Positions 1 to 6,160 are shown, counted from the stretch's first letter. The stretch is DNA of 8,035 nt from Candidatus Nanopelagicales bacterium (GCA_030699055.1 JAUYKX010000061.1:1-8035); one strand, 5' to 3'. Notes: a model not told the origin generated them from the letters alone. Made by a program: numbers and translations.

Positions 1-1
1 T

Positions 2-1471
2 GATATTCGGACGGCCCTGCTAGAAGCCGACGTGGCGCTACCGGCCGTCCGCCAGTTCTGCGCGGATGTCAAACAACGAGCGCTGGGTGTCGAGGTTTCC
101 CGGGCGCTGAACCCGGCGCAGCAGGTTGTGAAGATCGTCAACGATGAATTGGTCGTAATTCTCGGCGGAGAGACGCGACGGTTGTCGTTTGCCAAGAAAC
201 CGCCGACAGTGATCATGCTGGTGGGTCTGCAAGGGTCGGGCAAGACGACGTTCGCGGGCAAGCTCGGCCGTTCGCTGGCAAGTGACGGACACCGACCGAT
301 GCTGGTGGCTGCCGACTTGCAGCGTCCGAACGCAGTCGATCAGTTGCGGGTCGTCGCGGAGCGGGCCGGAATCGGCATTTTCGATCCCGAGCCGGGCAAT
401 GGGGTTGGCGATCCCGTGGTCGTGGCCCGCGACAGCCTCGCCGCCGCTCGCGATCGCGGCTGCGATGTCGTGATCATCGACACAGCGGGTCGGCTGGCTA
501 TTGACGCCGAGATGATGAGCCAAGCCCGCGAAATTCGGGACGCTGTCACGCCTGACAACGTCCTGTTCGTACTGGACGCGATGATCGGCCAGGACGCGGT
601 GGTCACGGCCACTTCGTTCCAGGAGCAAGTCGGGTTCGACGGGGTGGTGCTGACCAAACTCGACGGTGACGCTCGCGGTGGCGCCGCCCTCTCGGTCCGG
701 CAGGTGACGGGTCGGCCCGTGATGTACGCGTCCGTGGGAGAGGGGCTGGACGATCTCGAACTGTTCCACCCCGACCGGATGGCCTCCCGCATCCTGGACA
801 TGGGTGATCTCCTCACTCTGATCGAACAGGCCGAGCGGGCGTTCGATACCGAACAGGCCGAGCGGTTGGCGGGCAAGGCGGCCCGCGGCGAGGACTTCAC
901 GCTCGACGACTTCCTGGAGCAGATGCAGGCGGTCAAGAAAATGGGGTCACTGGGAAAGCTGATCGGAATGCTCCCGGGCATGGCCGATGTCAAGCAGCAG
1001 TTGGCTCAGGTGGACGACCGGGACATCGACCGGATTGCCGCGATCATTCAGTCGATGACGCCGGTCGAGCGACAGAACCCGAAGATCATCGACGGTTCCC
1101 GGCGGGCTCGCATTGCCCGGGGTTCCGGTGTGAGTGTCTCGGCCGTGAACAACCTGCTGACCAGGTTCGCCGACGCCCAGAAAATGATGCGGCAGATGGG
1201 CGGGCCCGGGGGGCGTGGGCGAGGAATGCCCGGCATGCCAGGGATCCCCGGAATGCCGGGCGCCGGGCGAGGCAAGAAGGGTAAGCAGGGCTCTCCTCGC
1301 CGGAAGAAGGGGCGCAGCGGCAATCCGGCCAAGCGGGCCGCTCAGGAAGTCGACTACGCCAATCGTTCGACCGCGGCCGCCGCCGGTGAGCAGGGTGGGG
1401 GTCTGATGGCGCCTGAGAGCCTCGGGGAGCTACCGGAGGAGTTTCGAAACATGCTGGGTCCGGAACGGTGA
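2..1471 (+). CDS. ffh: Signal recognition particle GTPase Ffh, 5'-truncated by the window edge
   Basis: Ffh is the protein subunit of the bacterial signal recognition particle. It binds SRP RNA and signal peptides on ribosomes and docks with FtsY at the membrane. The frame is open from base 2 (D-I-R-T-A-L-L-E-A-D-V-A-L-P, the end of the N domain), so the GTG at base 32 is internal and about 35-40 N-terminal residues lie upstream. In the 489-residue fragment the G domain shows GLQGSGKTT (75-83), DTAGR (160-164) and TKLDGD (218-223), then the GEGLDDLELF segment. The M domain follows, with M-G-S-L-G-K-L-I-G-M-L-P-G-M and SRRARIARGSG (366-376), the SRP RNA-binding helix-turn-helix. The tail is a Gly/Met/Pro-rich run (GMPGMPGIPGMPG) followed by a Lys/Arg-rich stretch, a common actinobacterial extension. 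It probably ends its own transcription unit, since rpsP has its own promoter 36 bases after the stop. Confidence 0.97.
   Translation, partial: DIRTALLEADVALPAVRQFCADVKQRALGVEVSRALNPAQQVVKIVNDELVVILGGETRRLSFAKKPPTVIMLVGLQGSGKTTFAGKLGRSLASDGHRPMLVAADLQRPNAVDQLRVVAERAGIGIFDPEPGNGVGDPVVVARDSLAAARDRGCDVVIIDTAGRLAIDAEMMSQAREIRDAVTPDNVLFVLDAMIGQDAVVTATSFQEQVGFDGVVLTKLDGDARGGAALSVRQVTGRPVMYASVGEGLDDLELFHPDRMASRILDMGDLLTLIEQAERAFDTEQAERLAGKAARGEDFTLDDFLEQMQAVKKMGSLGKLIGMLPGMADVKQQLAQVDDRDIDRIAAIIQSMTPVERQNPKIIDGSRRARIARGSGVSVSAVNNLLTRFADAQKMMRQMGGPGGRGRGMPGMPGIPGMPGAGRGKKGKQGSPRRKKGRSGNPAKRAAQEVDYANRSTAAAAGEQGGGLMAPESLGELPEEFRNMLGPER
1198..1219 (+). other. Possible G-quadruplex-forming tract inside ffh
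   Basis: Four G-runs of three or more (1198-1200, 1202-1204, 1208-1213, 1217-1219) are separated by loops of 1, 3 and 3 bases on the coding strand, so the simple G3+N1-7 rule is met. The tract encodes the Gly-rich linker after the M domain. Glycine codons in a GC-rich genome could produce this by chance, so a function is not claimed. Confidence 0.3.
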
Positions 1472-1506
1472 GGTGACGACCGCCGATACACCGTGCGGAC
1501 CGGATC

Positions 1507-1515
1507 TGGCACACT
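1507..1515 (+). promoter_or_regulatory. Probable extended -10 promoter of rpsP (TGGCACACT)
   Basis: TGGCACACT can be read as TGN followed by a CANNNT-type -10 hexamer (CACACT, 1510-1515). The same nine bases, also a few bases after a CCGG, occur in the rplS leader at 3715-3723. These are the two sizeable gaps directly before ribosomal protein genes in this window. No good -35 is visible at 16-18 bases upstream. Transcription would start near 1522, giving a leader of about 118 bases. Confidence 0.5.
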
Positions 1516-1533
1516 TGCCGGGTTGAACCGTCG

Positions 1534-1611
1534 AGTCGACCCCTCTCATCGACTGGGCGGACGGCTTGGCCGCGAGTTTCGATGAACCCCGCGCATCGAT
1601 GAGACCCGGGG
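1534..1611 (+). promoter_or_regulatory. Structured rpsP leader with competing hairpins
   Basis: Two local hairpins are visible: AGTCGA (1534-1539) with TCGACT (1549-1554), and TCGATG (1579-1584) with CATCGA (1594-1599). Both stems are 6 bp with 9-base C-rich loops. They compete with a long-range helix. TCTCATCGA (1544-1552) is perfectly complementary to TCGATGAGA (1596-1604), and CCCC (1540-1543) can add to GGGG (1608-1611) across a CCC bulge. A small CGGC-TTG-GCCG hairpin (1562-1572) lies inside. This resembles an autoregulatory ribosomal-protein leader, but the ligand (S16 or other) is inference. Confidence 0.45.
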
Positions 1612-1623
1612 CATACCTACTTC

Positions 1624-1629
1624 AGGAGA
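1624..1629 (+). promoter_or_regulatory. Ribosome binding site of rpsP
   Basis: AGGAGA lies 10 bases before the GTG at 1640. It is the clearest Shine-Dalgarno in the gap and fixes that start. Confidence 0.7.
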
Positions 1630-1639
1630 AGACACACCA

Positions 1640-2047
1640 GTGGCAGTGAAGATCAAGCTCAAGCGCATTGGCAAGATCCGCAATCCTCAGTATCGAATTG
1701 TGGTGGCTGATGCTCGGGCAAAACGTGATGGCCGGGCGATCGAGGAAATCGGCATCTATCAGCCGAAGCAGGAACCGTCATTGATCAAGGTTGATTCGGA
1801 GCGTGTGGCCTACTGGCTGTCAGTCGGCGCGCAACCGACAGAGGCCGTGGCTGCCATCTTGCGGGTGACTGGTGACTGGCAGCGGTTCCGGGGCGAGGGA
1901 GACTCGGCCGGGACTCTGCGCGTCGCGGAGCCCAAGCCGGACCGCCTGGCGGTGTTCAATGCGGCCGCCGCTGACAGTGCACGGAGCAAGGAAGCGTTGG
2001 TTCCCGCGGACACTGAAGCGAAGGCTTCCGGCGACAGTTCGGAATGA
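1640..2047 (+). CDS. rpsP: 30S ribosomal protein S16 (bS16)
   Basis: bS16 is a primary-to-secondary binder of 16S rRNA that helps fold the 5' domain during 30S assembly. The 135-residue product opens [12 protein letters not shown], then shows [13 protein letters not shown]-x-I-E-E-I-G-x-Y and [13 protein letters not shown], the S16 core within about residues 1-80. The remaining 55 residues are a hydrophilic, Ala/Glu-rich tail (ending G-D-S-S-E), a length usual for actinobacteria and longer than the roughly 82-residue enterobacterial protein. The start is GTG with a good Shine-Dalgarno. The stop overlaps the khpA start as ATGA (2044-2047), so translation of the two is probably coupled. A structured leader and probable promoter precede it. 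Confidence 0.97.
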   Translation: MAVKIKLKRIGKIRNPQYRIVVADARAKRDGRAIEEIGIYQPKQEPSLIKVDSERVAYWLSVGAQPTEAVAAILRVTGDWQRFRGEGDSAGTLRVAEPKPDRLAVFNAAAADSARSKEALVPADTEAKASGDSSE

Positions 2048-2298
2048 CGATGCTCGTTGAGGTTGCGGAACACTTGATCAAGGGGATCGTCGAGCACCCT
2101 GATGATGTGGACGTCGAAGAGAGAACTATCAAGGGGCCGCGACCCGGTCGCTTGATTCAGGTGCGGGTACATCCCCTGGACATGGGGCGGGTGATCGGAA
2201 GATCCGGACGAACCGCCACGGCTTTGCGCCGGGTGGTGAATGCGCTGGCCGATGGCAGGTCGGTGCGGATCGACTTCGTGGATGTCACCGAGCGCTGA
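2044..2298 (+). CDS. khpA: KH-domain RNA-binding protein KhpA (YlqC family)
   Basis: KhpA is a small single-KH-domain RNA-binding protein encoded between rpsP and rimM in many Gram-positive bacteria. In firmicutes it pairs with KhpB and affects cell division and RNA metabolism; its role in actinobacteria is less clear. The 84-residue product shows the family pattern: a helix with E-H-L-I-K-G-I-V (9-16), P-D-D-V (19-22), then [19 protein letters not shown], with the KH GxxG loop at G52-R-S-G55. It ends in R-I-D-F-V-D-V. The start ATG overlaps the rpsP stop by four bases; a second ATG two codons later (2050) is possible. The 3' end probably overlaps the rimM start at 2282. The protein has no N-terminal Jag extension, so it is KhpA and not KhpB. 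Confidence 0.93.
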   Translation: MTMLVEVAEHLIKGIVEHPDDVDVEERTIKGPRPGRLIQVRVHPLDMGRVIGRSGRTATALRRVVNALADGRSVRIDFVDVTER

Positions 2299-2989
2299 TT
2301 CGGGCACAGATCCGACCGAAACGGCCGATCGGGCCGACCCGGTTGACCGGGCCGACCGGAAGTCGCCCGAGGTCGGGGAAATCGATTGTTCTTCGGTGCG
2401 GGTGGTTGTTGGTCGGATCGGCCGACCTCATGGCATTCGGGGTGACGTCGGGGTGCGATTGGCGACTGACGAGCCGGAGAGGCGATTCGCGGCCGGTGAG
2501 GTTCTGCTGGCTGGCTTGCCGGTGGGGCGAGCCCTCACTGTCGAGCGATCGCGCTGGCAGGGTCGACAGATGATCGTCAAGTTCTCCGGCGTTTCGGATC
2601 GTGAGCAGGCGGGCGCGCTTCGCGGCGCGTTGCTAGAGGTCGACGTCCCATTGGACGAGGAGCCCAGCGGAAATTCGGACGAGTACTTCGATCGCACGCT
2701 GATCGGTCTGGCCGTGGTCGACGATGCCAGCGGGGAGGTCATCGGCTTCGTTCGGGAGGTCCTGCATCTGCCCGGTCAGGATCTGTTGGTGCTGCCGGGT
2801 CTTGTTGGAGAGTCGAAACCACGCGAGGAACCAAACGCCGGGGAAACCCAGGACATCCTGATTCCTTTCGTGGCCGAGATCGTCAAGAAAGTCGATCCAC
2901 CCGGTGGTCAGATTCGAGTTGTTCCGCCCGGCGGACTGGTGCCCGGCATCGGGCATTCATCGGAAATCGCCGAGGGTGACTCGTCGTGA
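2282..2989 (+). CDS. rimM: 16S rRNA processing / 30S maturation factor RimM
   Basis: RimM binds ribosomal protein S19 and assists maturation of the 30S head domain. With the ATG at 2282 the product is 235 residues. The RimM N-terminal barrel begins at residue 39 (V-R-V-V-V-G-R-I-G-R-P-H-G-I-R-G) and includes F-A-A-G-E and the R-E-Q-A-G-A-L-R-G motif. The PRC-like barrel starts at E-Y-F-D-R-T-L-I-G-L-A-V and ends I-L-I-P-F-V-A-E-I-V-K-K-V-D, then P-P-G-G-L-V-P-G. The start is uncertain. The ATG at 2282 overlaps khpA by 17 bases and adds a 38-residue acidic tail with A-D-R-A-D-P-V-D-R-A-D-R. The GTG at 2396 would give 197 residues, nearer the family's roughly 170-180, but leaves a 97-base gap. 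Neither has a strong Shine-Dalgarno. The stop overlaps trmD (GTGA, 2986-2989). Confidence 0.9.
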   Translation: MSPSADSGTDPTETADRADPVDRADRKSPEVGEIDCSSVRVVVGRIGRPHGIRGDVGVRLATDEPERRFAAGEVLLAGLPVGRALTVERSRWQGRQMIVKFSGVSDREQAGALRGALLEVDVPLDEEPSGNSDEYFDRTLIGLAVVDDASGEVIGFVREVLHLPGQDLLVLPGLVGESKPREEPNAGETQDILIPFVAEIVKKVDPPGGQIRVVPPGGLVPGIGHSSEIAEGDSS

Positions 2990-3696
2990 GGGTCGACATC
3001 ATCTCCGCATTTCCCGACTACTTGCGGCCGCTGAGTCTTTCGCTACCGGGCAAGGCGATCGAAGACGGCTCGGTGCGACTGCGGATGCACGACCTGCGTG
3101 AGTTCGCCGTCGATCGACACCGGACGGTTGACGACGCGCCGTACGGAGGTGGTCCCGGCATGGTGATGACTGCCCCGGTTTGGGGCGCTGCGCTCGACCA
3201 CGTGTTGTCCTCGGAATCGGCAGACGTCGAGCCGCTGCTGGTGATTCCAACCCCGGCGGGAAACCTGTACCGACAATCCACCGCCGCCGACTTTGCCGAG
3301 AGGGCCTGGTTGATCATTGCTTGCGGGCGGTACGAGGGAATAGACCAGAGAGTGGTCGAGGACTACGGCCGTCGAATCCCCGTCGAACAGGTGAGCCTGG
3401 GTGACTTCGTGTTGGCCGGGGGTGAGGTCGCGGCGCTAGCCATTTGCGAATCGGTCATCCGACTGCTGCCGGGGGTGCTGGGCAACGAGGCGAGCGTGGT
3501 CGACGACAGCTTTTCCCCCGGACTCAACGGGCTGTTGGAAGGGCCGAGCTACACGCGACCGGCCTCATGGCGCGGACTGGATGTTCCACCGGTTCTTCTC
3601 TCGGGAGATCATCAAGCAGTCGCCGAATGGCGTCGACAGGAATCAGTTCGTCGCACCCGTCGGTATCGGCCGGATCTGCTAACGGAAGGTGACTGA
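2986..3696 (+). CDS. trmD: tRNA (guanine-N1)-methyltransferase TrmD
   Basis: TrmD uses S-adenosylmethionine to methylate G37 next to the anticodon of tRNAs reading codons that begin with C (and some others), preventing +1 frameshifts. The 236-residue product matches the family's usual length. It shows the SPOUT fold motifs: opening R-V-D-I-I-S-A-F-P, Y53-GGGPGMVM (53-61), C-G-R-Y-E-G-I-D (113-120), and S-L-G-D-F-V-L-A-G-G-E (137-147) in the trefoil-knot AdoMet site. G-V-L-G-N-E-A-S-V-V-D-D-S-F follows, where D174 matches the catalytic Asp169 of E. coli by alignment from memory, then L-L-E-G-P-S-Y-T-R-P. The GTG start overlaps the rimM stop by four bases, so expression is probably coupled. It is the last gene of the rpsP block before the rplS leader. 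Confidence 0.97.
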   Translation: MRVDIISAFPDYLRPLSLSLPGKAIEDGSVRLRMHDLREFAVDRHRTVDDAPYGGGPGMVMTAPVWGAALDHVLSSESADVEPLLVIPTPAGNLYRQSTAADFAERAWLIIACGRYEGIDQRVVEDYGRRIPVEQVSLGDFVLAGGEVAALAICESVIRLLPGVLGNEASVVDDSFSPGLNGLLEGPSYTRPASWRGLDVPPVLLSGDHQAVAEWRRQESVRRTRRYRPDLLTEGD

Positions 3697-3714
3697 GGGC
3701 GATGTTCCGGTTTG

Positions 3715-3723
3715 TGGCACACT
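3715..3723 (+). promoter_or_regulatory. Probable extended -10 promoter of rplS (TGGCACACT)
   Basis: The nonamer is identical to the one before rpsP and sits 18 bases after the trmD stop. CACACT (3718-3723) would be the -10 and TG (3715-3716) the extended part. There is no convincing -35. Transcription would start near 3730, giving a leader of about 128 bases. Confidence 0.5.
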
Positions 3724-3744
3724 GGAGCGATCGTCGCCGGGTGC

Positions 3745-3839
3745 CGGAACCGCCATCGGGGTTCCGCTCTCGCCATGAGCGGCGTTCCCGATTAATCGTG
3801 CGACCCGCGTGGGTCGGCTAACCAGCGCGACCGATGGCG
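3745..3839 (+). promoter_or_regulatory. Structured rplS (L19) leader with a long-range 9-bp helix
   Basis: Hairpin 1 pairs CGGAACC (3745-3751) with GGTTCCG (3760-3766). Hairpin 2 pairs CCGCTC (3764-3769) with GAGCGG (3777-3782) and shares three bases with hairpin 1. Hairpin 3 pairs CGACCC (3801-3806) with GGGTCG (3811-3816) around a GCGT loop. CGCCATCGG (3751-3759, almost entirely the loop of hairpin 1) is perfectly complementary to CCGATGGCG (3831-3839), nine bases before the GGAG at 3848. It can form a pseudoknot, or a helix closing a junction that holds hairpins 2 and 3. CGCCAT recurs in the loop of hairpin 2 (3771-3776). This suggests an RNA switch controlling L19 synthesis; no known Rfam family could be checked. 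Confidence 0.5.
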
Positions 3840-3847
3840 CGGATCTC

Positions 3848-3851
3848 GGAG
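3848..3851 (+). promoter_or_regulatory. Ribosome binding site of rplS
   Basis: GGAG ends six bases before the ATG at 3858 but only three before the ATG at 3855, which favours 3858 as the start. Confidence 0.6.
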
Positions 3852-3857
3852 TGAATG

Positions 3858-4220
3858 ATGAATACGCTCGACTCGTTGGATGCAGCGTCCCTCAGGGATG
3901 ACGTCCCCCAGTTCCGGCCGGGCGATTCTCTCCGCGTTCACGTGAAGGTGGTCGAGGGGAGCCGATCTCGCGTCCAGGTTTTCGCCGGGATCGTGATTCG
4001 GCGGCAGGGTGGGGGCGTGCGGGAGACCTTCACTGTCAGGAAGATCAGTTTTGGGGTCGGGGTGGAGCGGACTTTCCCGGTCCATTCCCCGATCATCGAG
4101 CGCATCGAGGTTGTCAGTCGAGGCGACGTCCGCCGGGCGAAGCTGTATTACCTGCGCAACCTGCGAGGCAAAGCGGCTCGTATTCGTGAGAAGCGCGACG
4201 AGCCCGCCAATCGGGCGTGA
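3858..4220 (+). CDS. rplS: 50S ribosomal protein L19 (bL19)
   Basis: bL19 sits at the 30S-50S interface of the large subunit near bridges B6/B8. The product is 120 residues: [15 protein letters not shown], then [46 protein letters not shown] and [15 protein letters not shown]. This is the complete family signature at the usual 115-120 residues. An in-frame ATG lies one codon upstream (3855), but M-N-T-L-D matches the usual actinobacterial N-terminus and has better Shine-Dalgarno spacing. A structured leader with its own promoter box precedes it. The stop overlaps the lepB start (GTGA, 4217-4220). Confidence 0.97.
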   Translation: MNTLDSLDAASLRDDVPQFRPGDSLRVHVKVVEGSRSRVQVFAGIVIRRQGGGVRETFTVRKISFGVGVERTFPVHSPIIERIEVVSRGDVRRAKLYYLRNLRGKAARIREKRDEPANRA

Positions 4221-5023
4221 GCGGGGATTTCCGGCCTGCCGGTGGTTCACCGGATTCGGGGCCTGAGTCGGTTTCTCCAGGAGTGCCCGGGTCTGGGGAA
4301 GAGACGAGCGATCAGAGCGACGGGGGATCTCGACGAGTCAAGGGCTTCTTCCGCGAAGTCGGAATTGTGGTCCTCGCAGCGCTCGTGCTTTCCGTGGTCA
4401 TGCGCACGTTTTTCGTGCAGGCGTTCTATGTGCCGAGCCAGTCGATGGAGGACACGCTCCTACCCAACGACCGAATCCTGGCCTCGAAGATTTCTACCAG
4501 GCTTTCGGGGGTTGACCGAGGTGAAGTGGTCGTATTCAAAGATCCGGGCGGCTGGCTGACGACTCCCAAACTGTCACCGAATCCGGTCCAGTCTGTTTTG
4601 GAGTTCCTCGGTCTGCTGCCGTCGAGCAGCGGAGATGATCTGGTCAAGCGGGTGATCGGGGTTGCGGGAGATCGAGTTCAATGCTGTGACCCTCAGGGCC
4701 GGATCGTTCTCAACGGCGTCAGTCTTGATGAGCCGTACATCAAGCCGGGAGTGCGCACCGACCAGGTCGAATTCGACGTGATCGTTCCTCCGGACAACGT
4801 GTTCGTCATGGGTGACAACCGAGCCGAATCGGCGGATTCGCGATATCACCTGCAAGCGAACGACGGTGGCGTGCCTGTCGGGAACGTCGTGGGTCGCGTG
4901 ATACTCAAGATCTGGCCGCTGAGTCAGATTTCGACCATCGGAACTCCGTCGGTCTTCGAGCAGCCTTCGGTGCGAAATTCGGTGGGGTCGGGGACTGCAG
5001 CGCCAGGTCAGACACCAGGCTGA
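4217..5023 (+). CDS. lepB: Signal peptidase I
   Basis: LepB is the membrane-anchored serine protease that removes signal peptides from Sec- and Tat-exported proteins. The 268-residue product has a disordered Gly/Ser/Pro/Glu-rich cytoplasmic tail (1-38), a basic patch (R39-R40-V-K42) and one transmembrane helix (about 48-66). The catalytic serine follows in Y-V-P-S-Q-S-M-E, with Ser76 as nucleophile. The general-base Lys144 is in [12 protein letters not shown], and the late signature [11 protein letters not shown] is at 199-209. The insert between boxes (W113 to about S138) and the C-C-D-P-Q-G segment are typical of actinobacterial homologues. A soluble tail of about 35 residues ends the protein. 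The GTG start overlaps the rplS stop, so it is probably translated from the rplS transcript. The helix is followed directly by the catalytic domain, giving an N-in, C-out topology. Confidence 0.95.
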   Translation: MSGDFRPAGGSPDSGPESVSPGVPGSGEETSDQSDGGSRRVKGFFREVGIVVLAALVLSVVMRTFFVQAFYVPSQSMEDTLLPNDRILASKISTRLSGVDRGEVVVFKDPGGWLTTPKLSPNPVQSVLEFLGLLPSSSGDDLVKRVIGVAGDRVQCCDPQGRIVLNGVSLDEPYIKPGVRTDQVEFDVIVPPDNVFVMGDNRAESADSRYHLQANDGGVPVGNVVGRVILKIWPLSQISTIGTPSVFEQPSVRNSVGSGTAAPGQTPG

Positions 5024-5052
5024 GAACCAGACCGGGCGCCAGTTCCAGCACC

Positions 5053-5826
5053 GTGACCGGTGGCCAGATCGGTCCCGGCATTCGTGCTCGTTTGCGTAGA
5101 CCTGGCGGACAACTCAGACTCGAACACGAGGTTTTCCCGTCCCGTCGCCTGGAGTCGTACGTGATGCGCGCGGGCTTTCCGACCTTGACGGGGGTCGACG
5201 AGGCGGGTCGAGGTGCGGCGGCGGGCCCCCTGGTGATCGCGGCCGTCATTCTGGACCCCCGTCGCCCTGTTCGTGGTCTGCGGGACTCGAAATGTCTGAC
5301 GGCCGAAGCCCGGGCTCGTCTCGCCGACCAGGTGTTCGCCGACGCGGCCCACGTGTCGACCGTGGTCGTCGACGTGGACGAAGTTGACGACCGGGGAGTT
5401 CATCGGGCGAATCTCGAAGGCATCAGGCGAGCGATTGCCAGGCTGGGACAGCGACCCGAGATCGCACTCATCGACGGCTACTCACCTGCGGGCCTGACCA
5501 CCCCGGGGCTCGGCGTCTGGAAGGGGGACCAGGTGTTCCCGTCGATCGCGGCGGCGAGCATCGTCGCCAAACACGTCCGAGATCGCATCATGAACGAGCT
5601 GGACGACCAGTGGCCCGGTTACGGTTTCGCTCGGCACAAGGGGTACCTGACGGCGTCGCACCGACGAATGCTCGCCGAATTGGGGCCTTCCCCGGTTCAC
5701 CGCAGGTCGTTCGCTCCGATTCGTCGCCTACTATCGTCAACTGATGTCCCGGCTGGCGATTCGGTCGCCGAGACGGATCACGCCCGCTGTCGGGCGATAG
5801 TCGGTCCGGCGGAAGGGTGTGACTGA
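5053..5826 (+). CDS. rnhB: Ribonuclease HII
   Basis: RNase HII cuts RNA in RNA-DNA hybrids and starts removal of single ribonucleotides from DNA. The 257-residue product has G-V-D-E-A-G-R-G (D49, E50), A-L-I-D-G-Y (D141) and S-I-A-A-A-S-I-V-A-K-H-V-R-D-R (D177), which together make the DEDD metal site. W-P-G-Y-G-F-A-R-H-K-G-Y and H-R-R-S-F-A-P-I-R also match the family. Residues after about 222 form an unconserved tail. The start is ambiguous. The GTG at 5053 has no clear Shine-Dalgarno, while GGAG (5151-5154) sits well before GTG 5161 and ATG 5164. I keep 5053 because R-R-L-E-S-Y-V-M-R-A-G-F (31-42) resembles the actinobacterial pre-domain L-E-S-x-L-x-R-x-G, recalled from memory. It begins 29 bases after lepB, and DUF2469 follows at once. 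Confidence 0.94.
   Translation: MTGGQIGPGIRARLRRPGGQLRLEHEVFPSRRLESYVMRAGFPTLTGVDEAGRGAAAGPLVIAAVILDPRRPVRGLRDSKCLTAEARARLADQVFADAAHVSTVVVDVDEVDDRGVHRANLEGIRRAIARLGQRPEIALIDGYSPAGLTTPGLGVWKGDQVFPSIAAASIVAKHVRDRIMNELDDQWPGYGFARHKGYLTASHRRMLAELGPSPVHRRSFAPIRRLLSSTDVPAGDSVAETDHARCRAIVGPAEGCD
5729..5734 (+). promoter_or_regulatory. Possible -10 element inside the 3' end of rnhB
   Basis: TACTAT fits TANNNT, which is uncommon in this GC-rich sequence, and lies about 97 bases before the DUF2469 ATG. No convincing -35 is seen. It could supply separate transcription of the genes downstream. Confidence 0.22.
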
Positions 5827-5830
5827 AGCG

Positions 5831-6160
5831 ATGAGTGCGGACGACCTGGAGCGCTACGAGACCGAGGTTGAGCTTGAGCTGTACCGGGAGTACCGGCAGG
5901 TGGCGGGCCGCTTCGAGTACGTGGTGGAGACCGAGCGACGGCACTATCTGGCCAACGAAGTAGATGTGACAACCAAGCACGGGGATAACGGCGAGGTTTT
6001 CTTCGAAGTGCGTTTGCGTGATGCCTGGGTTTGGGACATGTACCGGTCGGACCGGTCGATCGGCGAGGTAACGGTTCTGACCTTCCGCGATGTCAACGTC
6101 GAACGGTTGCCGTCGGCCGGGCAAGAGACGAGCGGCGAGAGTCGGCCACTCGACGGCTGA
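5831..6160 (+). CDS. DUF2469 family protein, function unknown
   Basis: This is a small conserved actinobacterial protein of unknown function, regularly found between rnhB and yraN. The 109-residue product reads M-S-A-D-D-L-E-R-Y-E-T-E-V-E-L-E-L-Y-R-E-Y-R, then F-E-Y-V-V-E-T-E-R-R-H-Y-L-A-N-E-V-D-V, E-V-F-F-E-V-R-L-R-D-A-W-V-W-D-M-Y-R and F-R-D-V-N-V-E. These are the family's signature blocks as I recall them. The acidic, Tyr-rich N-terminal helix is followed by predicted beta strands. No signal peptide, membrane segment or catalytic motif is visible. An upstream GTG (5819) would overlap rnhB and add four residues, but the family begins M-S-A-x-D-L-E, so the ATG four bases after the rnhB stop is preferred. 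The GGAAGGG at 5811-5817 is rather far (13 bases). Confidence 0.9.
   Translation: MSADDLERYETEVELELYREYRQVAGRFEYVVETERRHYLANEVDVTTKHGDNGEVFFEVRLRDAWVWDMYRSDRSIGEVTVLTFRDVNVERLPSAGQETSGESRPLDG

Noticed and set aside
32..34. GTG at base 32 as the start of ffh
   Set aside because: The conserved D-I-R-T-A-L-L-E-A-D segment lies upstream in the same frame, so the gene starts before the window.
1472..1506. Intrinsic terminator after ffh
   Set aside because: No GC-rich stem followed by a T-run is visible.
38..1514. Long minus-strand open frames opposite ffh (for example 38-769, 340-993, 1086-1514)
   Set aside because: They have no recognisable motifs and mirror a well-defined Ffh frame. Long antisense frames are expected in GC-rich coding DNA.
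1507..1520. Sigma-54-like -24/-12 promoter (TGGCAC...TGC)
   Set aside because: The GG-to-GC spacing is 8 bases, not the required 10, and Actinomycetota generally lack sigma-54. An extended -10 reading is simpler.
1521..1529. GGTTGAACC near the expected rpsP transcription start as an operator or hairpin
   Set aside because: The symmetry is short and the one-base centre prevents an RNA hairpin. It could be chance.
5819..5830. GTG 5819 as the DUF2469 start
   Set aside because: It leaves almost no space after GGAAGGG and adds residues not typical of the family. ATG 5831 fits better.
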